From Thioalkalivibrio paradoxus (GTDB lineage Bacteria > Pseudomonadota > Gammaproteobacteria > Ectothiorhodospirales > Ectothiorhodospiraceae): DNA of 64,000 nt. Position numbers and translations under genes: made by a program. Positions 11,111-19,078 of this stretch are shown piece after piece; the first letter of the stretch is position 1; every line of letters begins with the position of its first letter. The notes beneath the pieces were generated by a model that saw only the letters and a program-made list of their open reading frames with translations, did no database searches and was not told the DNA's origin. Location: the NCBI GenBank assembly GCA_011390565.1, contig JAABSC010000005.1, positions 21,001 through 85,000 of the forward strand. Reading direction: 5' to 3'.

Positions 11111-11582
11111 CCGCGCGCGCGGACGCGTTGCGCTTGCGATTGTCCTCGGGCTCGCTACGATGAACGCCATGGCCTCGGACAATGCGTATGAGCGCGCCCG
11201 CGCGTATGTGGCAGGTCTCGTCCCGGACTGTACCTGGACGGACGGGTATGTCTGCGTTGCACCCGCGCAGGACCGCTTCCTCGATCGCGAGGCCCCGGCG
11301 CGCATGGTTCCGGGTTCGATCCTGCGGGCGTGGGATACGTGCCACCGGGATTTTCTGGCCATCGAGGATCTGACCGAGGCGCAGAAGGATCTGCGTCACT
11401 ATCGGATCGGTTTCACTGAGGACGATGACCATTACATCGTTCTGTTCAGCGGTCTCCTGCTGCCGTACATGGATCCGGAGGGAAATCCGGACGGGGTCGT
11501 CAATGCGGTCTTCGGCCGCTCCGTGCAGTACCGGGTCTCGAAGCAGGACCTCGTCATCCGCCAGCGGCTGTACCTTCCCTGA
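11082..11582 (+). CDS. small exported protein of unknown function, overlapping the DUF4329 gene
   Basis: 166 residues, not recognised. The N-terminus looks like a signal peptide with cleavage after AMA (GRVALAIVLGLATMNAMA/SD), so the product is probably periplasmic. The mature part has cysteines in CTWTDGYVC and DTCHRDF, is acidic (FTEDDDHYIVLF) and ends in RLYLP. GTG at 11082 lies inside the end of the upstream gene in another frame, so the two are translationally coupled; ATG at 11160 would remove the signal sequence. Tight coupling suggests a partner of the preceding exported protein: a chaperone, inhibitor or immunity protein are possibilities without direct support. Confidence 0.7.
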   Translation: MVPNSFFRTDRARGRVALAIVLGLATMNAMASDNAYERARAYVAGLVPDCTWTDGYVCVAPAQDRFLDREAPARMVPGSILRAWDTCHRDFLAIEDLTEAQKDLRHYRIGFTEDDDHYIVLFSGLLLPYMDPEGNPDGVVNAVFGRSVQYRVSKQDLVIRQRLYLP

Positions 11583-11636
11583 CGGCCGGCAGGCCCCGTG
11601 TCGTTGATCGCCGGTCACCTCGATCCTGGACGAGCC

Positions 11637-11654
11637 AACATAAGCATGGTCCGA
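11637..11654 (+). repeat. direct repeat, left copy (flanks the Ntn hydrolase gene)
   Basis: AACATAAGCATGGTCCGA. A second copy at 12907-12924 differs only by G for A at one position (17/18). Downstream of both copies a further 17 bases match at 12 positions after allowing one indel (GTGCACG... against GTGTACG...), so the repeated unit may have been about 45 bp. The copies bracket the gene at 11794-12855 and lie in gene-free DNA. Confidence 0.6.
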
Positions 11655-11793
11655 CTGCAGGTACGGTGCACGCTCCGAAGCGTTCGGTAACATCAGCGCC
11701 GGGGGGATGACCGGGCGCTCGCGATCGCCCTTCGGGGCAGCCGGGACACAAACCCTGTAATTTCACGTTGATGGACGCGATAGAGGGGGATCC

Positions 11794-12855
11794 ATGATTC
11801 AGATGAAACGCGTATTTGCGGCTCCGGTGCTTCTGGCAGCCCTGGTCGCCGGGCCGGTGGCGGAGGCCTGCACCCGCGCTGTGTATCTTGGCCCGGAGGA
11901 CCGGGTCCTCACCGGGCGGAGCATGGACTGGAAGCTGCCGATGACCAGCAACCTCTGGGCGTTTCCGCGCGGAATGGAGCGCGACGGAGTGGCCGGACCG
12001 CGCTCGGCGACATGGACCTCCACCTACGGCAGTCTGGTCGTCACCGGCTACGACATCGCGACCGCGGATGGCATGAACGAGGCGGGCCTTGTGGCCAATC
12101 TTCTCTGGGAGGTCGAGGCGAGCTATCCCGAGGATGACGGGGAGACGCCACGGGTATCGATTTCCGTGTTTCCGCAGTATCTGCTCGACCGCTTCGCCAC
12201 CGTGGCCGAGGCCGTGACGGACCTGCGGGAGAACCCTGTGGAAGTGGCCGGCGGAGAGGTGCCGGTGGGCCCGCCCGGACGCGCGGCGACGGTGCATGTG
12301 TCGCTGTCGGACGCGACCGGTGACAGCGCCGTGATCGAGTTCGTCGAGGGCGAGATGAAGATCTGGCACGACCGGTCGTATCAGGTCATGACCAACGAGC
12401 CGACCTATGACCGTCAGCTTGCCGTTCTCGACTATTGGCAGAACGTGAACCCGCGCGAGTTCCTGCCGGGTACGGTGCGCGCCTCCGACCGGTTCGTGCG
12501 GGCTCATTTCTACATCAACGCGGTGACGCAGAGCGCCGATCCGCGTATCGCGGCCGCCTCGGTATTCAGCGTGATCCGGCAGGCATCGGTCCCCTGGGGG
12601 ATCAGCGTGGCGGACGCACCGAACCTGTCCACCACCCGGTGGCGCGTCGTTGCCGACCACCGGGACCGGCGCTATTACCTCGAATCCGTGGTCTCGCCCA
12701 GCGTGTTCTGGGTCGATATGGACAACCTCGACTTTTCACAGGGCAGCGACGTGGTCAAGCTGGACCTCGGTGTGGATATGGAGCGGGTGTTGTCGGGCGA
12801 AGTCTCGGCGGCATTCGAACCGGCCGAGGCCTTCGCCTTCCAGCCTGCCGATTGA
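11794..12855 (+). CDS. periplasmic linear-amide hydrolase, choloylglycine hydrolase/penicillin V acylase family
   Basis: 353 residues. A signal peptide is cleaved so that C26 (EAC/TRAVY) becomes the N-terminal nucleophile, as in Ntn hydrolases. The family's other catalytic residues sit at the right spacing: R42 and D45 in GRSMDW (16 and 19 after the Cys, as in bile salt hydrolase), N201 in VMTNEP, and R233 in ASDRF. Known members cleave bile salts, penicillin V or, in Gram-negative bacteria, acyl-homoserine lactones; the substrate here cannot be told from sequence, and the external location favours an extracellular amide. GAGGGGG precedes the ATG. It is a single gene between two direct repeats. 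Confidence 0.9.
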   Translation: MIQMKRVFAAPVLLAALVAGPVAEACTRAVYLGPEDRVLTGRSMDWKLPMTSNLWAFPRGMERDGVAGPRSATWTSTYGSLVVTGYDIATADGMNEAGLVANLLWEVEASYPEDDGETPRVSISVFPQYLLDRFATVAEAVTDLRENPVEVAGGEVPVGPPGRAATVHVSLSDATGDSAVIEFVEGEMKIWHDRSYQVMTNEPTYDRQLAVLDYWQNVNPREFLPGTVRASDRFVRAHFYINAVTQSADPRIAAASVFSVIRQASVPWGISVADAPNLSTTRWRVVADHRDRRYYLESVVSPSVFWVDMDNLDFSQGSDVVKLDLGVDMERVLSGEVSAAFEPAEAFAFQPAD

Positions 12856-13431
12856 GCGGCGAAGAGCGACAACCATCATGGTCTGTCGCCCCCTTGGGTG
12901 TTGAGGAACATGAGCATGGTCCGATCCGGAGAGGCCGTGTACGACCCTGAGCGGGCAGTCAGTGGGGGTGGATGAGGGGCTGAAGTTGGACGCAAACCCG
13001 ACGTTGGAATCGCTGACCTCGTCGCTCGAAGCGCGGGCACCGGCGGGTCTGTTCGGCTGACGCCCCGACGTTCAACCCGGAAACAGTCACCCGCAGGCCG
13101 CGGCAGACCAGTGGCTGGTCGACAGGCGGGGATGGACTGGAGGGTGGCTCTGGCAAGGAGTAATTCTTCGATGACGAGGGTTGATAATGGGACAGAATTC
13201 CGGGGTGTTGGCGAGGGTATGGTCCTTCGTGTCCGACGCATTGACCCTTTGACCAGACGGGAAATGCCAGTTTGTGCTGTCTACATTTTACCGACCCGCT
13301 GTCACGGGCCAGAGCAATTACTCGCAAACTGGTCTGCTCGCCGTGAGCGGTGGCGCTGATGGGCCGCCATCGGTGTTGCACCACGACTCCGCCAACCATC
13401 AAGGCTCGCCGGCACCCGCGCCTGGCAGTGC
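12856..13431. other. 576-bp gene-free region between convergent genes
   Basis: No convincing gene. The region includes the right-hand direct repeat (12907-12924) and only short open frames on either strand with unnatural composition. The stretch around 13180-13300 is clearly less GC-rich than its surroundings (for example TGTGCTGTCTACATTTTACCGA at 13273-13294), which could mark decayed foreign DNA, but no transposase or terminal repeat could be identified. No obvious intrinsic terminator was seen for either flanking gene. Confidence 0.5.
12907..12924 (+). repeat. direct repeat, right copy (flanks the Ntn hydrolase gene)
   Basis: AACATGAGCATGGTCCGA, 17/18 identical to 11637-11654 and in the same orientation, about 1.27 kb away. 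It begins 51 bp after the hydrolase stop codon. The sequence past the core is partly similar between the copies. Confidence 0.6.
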
Positions 13432-15090
13432 TCAGAGCAGGATCAGGGTGGCGAGGCCGAGAAACGCAAAGAACCCGACCACGTCGGTGACCGTGGTCAG
13501 CACGACGCTTCCCGCGAGCGCCGGATCGATCCCAAGCTTGCGCATGACCATCGGAATCGCCACACCGGCCAAAGCGGCGCACAACAGATTCAGCAGGATC
13601 GCGGCGGCAATGATCGCACCGATCATCCCGTTGCCGAACCAGAGCACCGCCAGCACGGCGACCGTCGCGGCCCAGAGCATCCCGTTGAGCAGACCGATCC
13701 CAAGCTCCTTGAGCAGCAGGATACGGGTATTGCCCGGGCCGAGCTGACCGGTGGCCAATCCGCGGATGACCAGCGTCAGGGTCTGACTGCCGGCGATCCC
13801 ACCCATGCTGGCGACGATCGGCATCAGCACTGCGAGTGCGACCACCTGCTCCAGCGTTGCCTCGAACAGGCCGATCACCCCGGCGGCGAGGAAGGCGGTG
13901 ATCAGATTGATCCCGAGCCAGACCGCACGCCGGCGGCTGCTCGTGAGCACCGGCGCGAACATGTCGGTCTCCTCGCCGAGACCGGCCATCCCCATCATCG
14001 AGCGTTCGGCCTGCTCGCGGATGACGTCGACCACGTCATCGACGGTGATGCGGCCGAGCAGCCGGCCGTCGCCGTCGACGACGGGCACCGAGATCAGGTC
14101 CTGATCCTCGAAACGTCGCGCGATTTCTTCGCTGGGCTGCTCGGCCGGAACCGGCTCGAAATCGGTCTCCATCAGGTCGGCGATCGCCGTCTCCGGCCGG
14201 GCGGTCAGGACGCGCCGGGCGCGCACGATGCCCTGGTAGCGATTGTTCCGGTCGACGATGAAGAACTTGTCGGTGTTCGGCGGCAGGTCCTCGAACAGGC
14301 GCAGATATCGCAGCAGCGTGCCCACCTTGATGTCGGCGCGAACCGCGATCTGATCGAGGTTCATCAGCCCGCCCGCGCTGTCCTCGTGATAGGACAGCAT
14401 CGACTCGACGCGCTCGCGCTCACGCTGGTTCAGTGTCTGCAGAATCTCACGGCCCAGCTTGGGAGGAAGATCCTGGATCAGGTCCACCAGGTCATCGGGC
14501 TCGAGACCGCGGGCGGCACTGACCAGGTCGTCGAGCTCCATCTCTGCAGCCAAACGCCGGCGAACCTCCTCGTGCAGATGGCGCAGGACCCTGGCGGTGC
14601 GCTCGTTGTCGACCATGTCCCAGGCCGCCGCGCGTTCGCTGGCCGGCAGCGACTCCAGCAGCCCGGCGACGCGTGCCGGATGGAGTTTGCGGAAAAGCCG
14701 CCCGATACGCTTGAGCTTGCCGTTCTCGAGTGCATCAAGCACCAGCTTGAGCTGCGTCTGCGCGGCGGTCTCCGAGTCACCGGCGGCCACGGTCTGCTCG
14801 ACGCTCGAGGCATCCGGCTCCTCACCCTGGTCGCCGGCTCCGGCCTCGTGTGTGAGTTGGGCCTGCATCGCCGGAGCGAGGTGCGAAAGCACTTTTTGCT
14901 CGACCCGCTCATCGATCTGCTGCCAGACCGCGATGCGTTGGTCCGCGGTCAGCGTCTCGAGCAGGCTGGCGACCTTGGCGGGGTGCATCGTGCGGAGAAT
15001 CCGCCGCACCCGCTTGCGCTTGCTGCGACCGAGCGCGTCACGCAAGGCGTCGATTGGGGTGGTGATGTTATCGTTCTTGTCGCTATTCAT
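13432..15090 (-). CDS. mgtE: magnesium transporter MgtE with duplicated N-terminal domain
   Basis: 552 residues, about 100 more than usual MgtE. The C-terminal 165 residues carry five membrane helices (GINLITAFLAAGVIGLF, LAVLMPIVASMGGIAGSQTLTL with the ion-pathway motif, and others), preceded by a CBS pair at about 240-370 (DKFFIVDRNNRYQGIVRARR, DLISVPVVDGDGRLLGRITVDDV). The extra length is explained by two copies of the superhelical MgtE_N segment: about 15-80 and 116-181 align at an offset of about 100 residues (RRILRTMHPAKVASLLETL with GRLFRKLHPARVAGLLESL). In the family the N and CBS domains gate the channel according to cytosolic Mg2+. No Mg2+ riboswitch was recognised upstream. Confidence 0.95.
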   Translation of the reverse strand: MNSDKNDNITTPIDALRDALGRSKRKRVRRILRTMHPAKVASLLETLTADQRIAVWQQIDERVEQKVLSHLAPAMQAQLTHEAGAGDQGEEPDASSVEQTVAAGDSETAAQTQLKLVLDALENGKLKRIGRLFRKLHPARVAGLLESLPASERAAAWDMVDNERTARVLRHLHEEVRRRLAAEMELDDLVSAARGLEPDDLVDLIQDLPPKLGREILQTLNQRERERVESMLSYHEDSAGGLMNLDQIAVRADIKVGTLLRYLRLFEDLPPNTDKFFIVDRNNRYQGIVRARRVLTARPETAIADLMETDFEPVPAEQPSEEIARRFEDQDLISVPVVDGDGRLLGRITVDDVVDVIREQAERSMMGMAGLGEETDMFAPVLTSSRRRAVWLGINLITAFLAAGVIGLFEATLEQVVALAVLMPIVASMGGIAGSQTLTLVIRGLATGQLGPGNTRILLLKELGIGLLNGMLWAATVAVLAVLWFGNGMIGAIIAAAILLNLLCAALAGVAIPMVMRKLGIDPALAGSVVLTTVTDVVGFFAFLGLATLILL

Positions 15091-15352
15091 GGTGCACCAT
15101 CATCCTGGGCGAAGCGGCTTCCGGGTAAGCGCTCATGGATCGGCCCGACCGACCCCGGCCCTTTCGCAAACGGCTCAGCGCGGCTTGCACACCGGGGCAC
15201 CGGTACCCAGCGTCACGGGCATCAGCTCAGATGACAGTGTTTACGAATGGCGTCCAATCTCGACCAACGAGGGCAATGCTGACCGCAGAGCACCATGGCG
15301 GAGCCAGCCTGACTCACAGCAACGTGCCTCGGGTGAGCAGGTTCGTTCAATC

Positions 15353-16426
15353 TCAGTCGCCCAGAAACTCGCGCTGCCATCGCTCCCAGGCCTCGCTGAC
15401 CGTGACCGTCAGCAGGGCGCGGTTGATGGGCTCCCGGAGTGCTCCGATCTCCGTCACCGCGAAACCGTAGTCCTGCTCGTCGAGAGTGAAGGGCAACGTG
15501 TGAAGGCGCCGCATCCCGAAGGCGCTGATTTGGTATCGGAGAAGCGCCTCGTCAGACACGACCGCTTCGACCTGACCGCGTTCAAGAGCCTGTAGGGCAT
15601 CGTTCAATGACTCGTAGGCGCTGAAATCAATCTGGCGCCTATTCAACCAGTCAGCCGCAGTGGTCCCCGGCAAGGCAGCGACGTGCACGCGGCGAAGATC
15701 CGCGGAGGAAGTCACACGAGACTCCAACTGGCCCACGGTCAACGAGGAGGCGATCAGCGCGGTGAAGGTCGACACCGTGACCAACGCCGCGAACATCCAG
15801 ACCAGACCGATCAGGCGCCCGAGGAAAGTCACCGGCGCCTTGTCCCCGTAGCCGACGGTGGTCATGGTTACGGCTGCCCACCAGAATCCGGAGCCGATGC
15901 CCTGCAGCGGTCTTTCGCTGAACTGTTCCCGGTTGCGCCGGCGTTCAGCCAGCCAGAGCAGCAAGCCCCAGAAGGTCAGCACACTGGCCAGGGCGAGCAG
16001 GACCATCAGGAAATCGCGCGAGAAGAACACACGCACGACGGCCCACCAGCCACTGTCGTGGCGAAGGTTGGCCGCCACCCCGAGGCCGGTGCGAAACCAC
16101 GAATGGGTGAAATCGAGCCGCTCCTCGCGCTCCGCAGTGATGGTCAGCGCCCCGACGGCCACATCTAGTGTTCCGTTCGCGGTCTCGTCGAGAAGCTCAC
16201 GGATGCCGCGCTCGTGGTAGACGTAGTCGGTCTCCATCTCGGCGGCGACCGCATCCCAGAGTCGAATCGCGAGGCCGTCATAACCGCCAGTGCCGTCGGG
16301 GATCACAAACGGGGGCGCGACTCGAACGCCGATCTGAAGGGTGTCCAGTTCAACCGAGTCTTGTCCGAGCACCGGGACTGAGAAGAAGACGAGAAGGACG
16401 AGCACCGCGGAAATGAATCGAGTCAT
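15353..16426 (-). CDS. GluR0-like ligand-gated potassium channel (SBP_bac_3 split by an ion channel)
   Basis: 357 residues after a signal peptide (MTRFISAVLVLLVFFSVPVLG). A periplasmic solute-binding S1 lobe (about 30-120, with LTITAEREERLDFTHSW) is followed by a membrane helix (138-160), a pore loop with the K+ selectivity filter TVGYGD at 190-195, a second helix (203-228) and the S2 lobe (235-357). This S1-M1-P-M2-S2 order is that of prokaryotic ionotropic glutamate receptors such as GluR0, which are amino-acid-gated K+ channels. The ligand is unknown. ATG at 16426 has GGAGG 4 bases upstream; the frame is open back to 16483. Adjacent genes encode MgtE and MscS. Confidence 0.92.
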   Translation of the reverse strand: MTRFISAVLVLLVFFSVPVLGQDSVELDTLQIGVRVAPPFVIPDGTGGYDGLAIRLWDAVAAEMETDYVYHERGIRELLDETANGTLDVAVGALTITAEREERLDFTHSWFRTGLGVAANLRHDSGWWAVVRVFFSRDFLMVLLALASVLTFWGLLLWLAERRRNREQFSERPLQGIGSGFWWAAVTMTTVGYGDKAPVTFLGRLIGLVWMFAALVTVSTFTALIASSLTVGQLESRVTSSADLRRVHVAALPGTTAADWLNRRQIDFSAYESLNDALQALERGQVEAVVSDEALLRYQISAFGMRRLHTLPFTLDEQDYGFAVTEIGALREPINRALLTVTVSEAWERWQREFLGD

Positions 16427-16810
16427 GCGGCCTCCGGGCCGACGTTTGGTGTCCATACTGACCTGCAGGCGTGTTTCTGTCACGGCGCACGGGACTACAA
16501 GGACAAGCTGCGCCTGATCCTACCGGCGGCCGAGTGGACCCGATCAGCTTTTGAGGTGGGCAAGCGCTTCGGAGCCTCCCGTCAATCCCTCCAGGGATCC
16601 GAAGTCGACCAAAAGCGTATAGCCGTTTTCTTTCAGCAGATGACCGGGGTGCGCTGGTTGCCGGTCGCTTATCCCATCGACGGACGTTCGACTTCGGAAA
16701 CAGGCCCCTCCTGCCACTTTGACTGCCATCGCCTCGGCCCCGAGCCTTTTATGGCGGAAACTGCATTCTCGTCGAACGCCTTCGCTGTCCTCGCGCCGGG
16801 GCTGCTGGGT
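16427..16810. other. gene-free stretch with possible decayed reading frames
   Basis: Between the channel gene and mscS. On the plus strand a frame reads protein-like (DYKDKLRLILPAAEW, FEVGKRFGASRQSL, VFFQQMTGVRWLPV) but has no start signal. On the minus strand 16729-16544 reads HPGHLLKENGYTLLVDFG..., also protein-like and ending in a stop. Neither could be assigned to a family. The stretch is probably a remnant of a lost gene or mobile element. Confidence 0.35.
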
Positions 16811-17626
16811 TCATGAAGATGTCTGACTTACCGACATCGGGGCACTGGTCGCCATGGCACCCAGTCGCTGCAACGCGGACTTTCCACGCAGTGTGATGTC
16901 CGAGACAAAGCGAAACTGCTGCCGTGGGTCCACGGGATAGGCCTTGACGCGGTAGTGCGTACCAAAGGGACGCTCCTGCGCAATGACCACGATCGGCTTG
17001 TCGATCTCCAGAAAGGGACTGGTCAAGGCCACATCGCTGAGTGCCTGCGAGACCGCAGTGGCATCGTGATCCGGCTGGAGGTAGAAATGGGCCACGCACT
17101 GCAAGCTGGGACCGCCATTGTTCGCATTGTGGACGGCTTTGTTCCAGATCTTCAGATGCGGGATGCTGACCCAAGTATCATCCGGAGTCACGAGTTCCAT
17201 GGTGCGTGTTCCGACATGTTTGACTTCGCCATAGACGCCGTCGATCTCGACCCAGTCGCCGGGGCGGTAGGGAAGCTCGAAGGCCGAAACCAGGCCGGCA
17301 ACGAGGCTGCTAACGTAATCCTTCAACGCGAAGCCGATGGCGATGCCCACTGCACCCAGCAGCGCCACCATGTTCTGCAGCGATGGCTCGATCACGATTG
17401 GCACGATCCAGACCGCGGCCGCCACCAGGATCAGCAGGCGCGTCAGCGGTATCACCGCGAAAACCAGGAATCGCGGACGGTCGTGCAGTCGGTTCGCGGT
17501 CCAGGAAAGCGCCTTTTGCGATACGACGATCAGGATCAGCGCAAGCGCGACGACGGACGCGATCTCGATCCACGAGGAGGTGTCCATTTCGTTGAAAAGA
17601 TTGGAAAGCTCAACACCGGTATCCAT
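16811..17626 (-). CDS. mscS: small-conductance mechanosensitive channel, MscS family
   Basis: 271 residues with three N-terminal hydrophobic helices (about 20-38, 52-72 and 84-110). The pore helix reads LGAVGIAIGFALKDYVSSLVAG, the Gly/Ala-packed TM3 of MscS, followed by the beta-domain GDWVEIDGVYGEVKHVGTRTMELVTPDDTWVSIPH. It opens under membrane tension to release solutes during hypo-osmotic shock. It is the downstream partner of the unknown gene at 17645-18874, separated by only 18 bp, so the two are very likely co-transcribed. Confidence 0.94.
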   Translation of the reverse strand: MDTGVELSNLFNEMDTSSWIEIASVVALALILIVVSQKALSWTANRLHDRPRFLVFAVIPLTRLLILVAAAVWIVPIVIEPSLQNMVALLGAVGIAIGFALKDYVSSLVAGLVSAFELPYRPGDWVEIDGVYGEVKHVGTRTMELVTPDDTWVSIPHLKIWNKAVHNANNGGPSLQCVAHFYLQPDHDATAVSQALSDVALTSPFLEIDKPIVVIAQERPFGTHYRVKAYPVDPRQQFRFVSDITLRGKSALQRLGAMATSAPMSVSQTSS

Positions 17627-17644
17627 GTGCTTGCCTCGCTTCGC

Positions 17645-18874
17645 TTAAAACGCGTCGACCAGGTAGCCGTGCGACCGCAGGAATTCCCTTACGCCCGGAT
17701 ACCCCAGGGCGGAGACGCGCCAGATGTCCTCGCTGCTCTGCACCAGTTCCATCGATTGCAAGCGGAGCAGATTCGAGACGATCTGCGTCTTCGGCAGCGG
17801 CATCAGTTCTGCCAGGGTGGTTGCGCTCAGGCCATTGTGGAGCAACAGGTTGTGGAGGATGAAGATCAGGTCCTCGCCGGTTTCCACCGGCAGCACCGGA
17901 GCCTCGATACCGGGTGCAAGCCACACCACGTCTTCACCGGCGCTCGGCCCAAGCGATGCAGCGTCGGCATCGTAGGTCGGGGCCTGCTCGGACTCCGGCG
18001 CGGTCCGTAGGCGCTTGCGCCAGTACTGCCGGGCGATCGCCACGTTGCCTCGGCAATGCGCGGCCAATTGCTGTAGCTCACGACTGACTTCTTCTTCCGT
18101 CCCCGTTTTCTCGCCGCTGCCGGAGAATAGCGGTTCTCCAGTACGCGCATTCAGGAAGCGCACCTGCTTCTCCCCATCTGCCAGACTCGACACCATGAAA
18201 TAGCGGGCCAGGGCCCGCCCATCGAAGGCCTGGAGCGCCAATGCGGTGGGATTCGGAATCGGCCAGACGCGCTGCAAATAGGCCCAGGCCCAGCTGTTAC
18301 AACCGATGATTCCCCCGCCCATCTCGCCGCTGGCGACCTGCTCAAGCAATTCACGCACCAGCCAGAGCCCATTCGCATGGCGGAGGAACCATCGCTCCAG
18401 TTCCGGGATAACCCAAACGGAATCAATGGATTTCCGGTTCTTCTTCTCGAGCGATTGTCGGGAAAGGATCGCGGCGGGATCCGGTCCCTCCAGGACTGCC
18501 ACCTTTCGAGAAATCGCCCACTGACGCAGGATGGCGGCCTGATCGACATGCGGCTGGCCGATGAGGAAGACGATTTCGGATTCCGGGCCATCATCCGGCC
18601 GTGCGGTCAGGAATCGATCGAGCGCGGCCGAGGCTGCACCCCAATGAACCGGAGGTGCGAGATTCTCGAGTTGGACCGTTGGCAGCGCACGCAGATCCTC
18701 TTCCGCCTTGGCGTGTGTCTCGAGAGGCTCCTGAGACGTTCGAAAAAAGCTTCGCAAGGATCGCCATTTCTTTCGCGCCACGTTCAGCTGGCTATCGGCG
18801 GGAAGACTGAAATCCCCGATGCGTACGACCTCCCACAACGGGGCATTCGAATCAGCCGTGGATTCATTTTTCAT
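17645..18874 (-). CDS. unknown protein with a degenerate NTPase-like core and C-terminal winged helix, in operon with mscS
   Basis: 409 residues, no signal peptide or membrane helix. Residues about 95-205 have the rhythm of an AAA+/STAND NTPase (EIVFLIGQPHVDQAAILRQWA where a P-loop would be, then SVWVIPELERWFLRHANGLW and GGGIIGCNSWAWAYLQ, resembling Walker B and sensor-1 strands). The glycine-lysine P-loop is absent, so ATP hydrolysis is unlikely. Residues about 330-409 look like a winged helix (LSATTLAELMPLPKTQIVSNLLRLQSMELV). The gene lies 18 bp upstream of mscS, suggesting a cytoplasmic regulator or adaptor of the channel. The fold assignment is an inference; no family was recognised. Confidence 0.75.
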   Translation of the reverse strand: MKNESTADSNAPLWEVVRIGDFSLPADSQLNVARKKWRSLRSFFRTSQEPLETHAKAEEDLRALPTVQLENLAPPVHWGAASAALDRFLTARPDDGPESEIVFLIGQPHVDQAAILRQWAISRKVAVLEGPDPAAILSRQSLEKKNRKSIDSVWVIPELERWFLRHANGLWLVRELLEQVASGEMGGGIIGCNSWAWAYLQRVWPIPNPTALALQAFDGRALARYFMVSSLADGEKQVRFLNARTGEPLFSGSGEKTGTEEEVSRELQQLAAHCRGNVAIARQYWRKRLRTAPESEQAPTYDADAASLGPSAGEDVVWLAPGIEAPVLPVETGEDLIFILHNLLLHNGLSATTLAELMPLPKTQIVSNLLRLQSMELVQSSEDIWRVSALGYPGVREFLRSHGYLVDAF

Positions 18875-19078
18875 CTTCTCGTTTTTCGCCTACTTAAACG
18901 TGTTCTTTGGTCTGCGCCGATGGATGGCTTTTGCTCGTTGGCGCATGGGATTCCGGATCAGCCCTCATCTCCATTATCCGATCAAAGCCGACGCTTACGC
19001 GCGCAAAGTTCGAAGACGACGAGGGAAAGGGGGTGACGTTGGATCGCAATCGACCAGAGTCGCGATCACGGGCTGTTT

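Noticed and set aside
12959..13582. 207-codon minus-strand frame in the gene-free region
   Set aside because: Overlaps the mgtE 3' end, has no start signal and an unnatural composition.
15091..15352. Mg2+-sensing riboswitch upstream of mgtE
   Set aside because: No M-box or ykoK-like pattern could be recognised in the 262-bp spacer.
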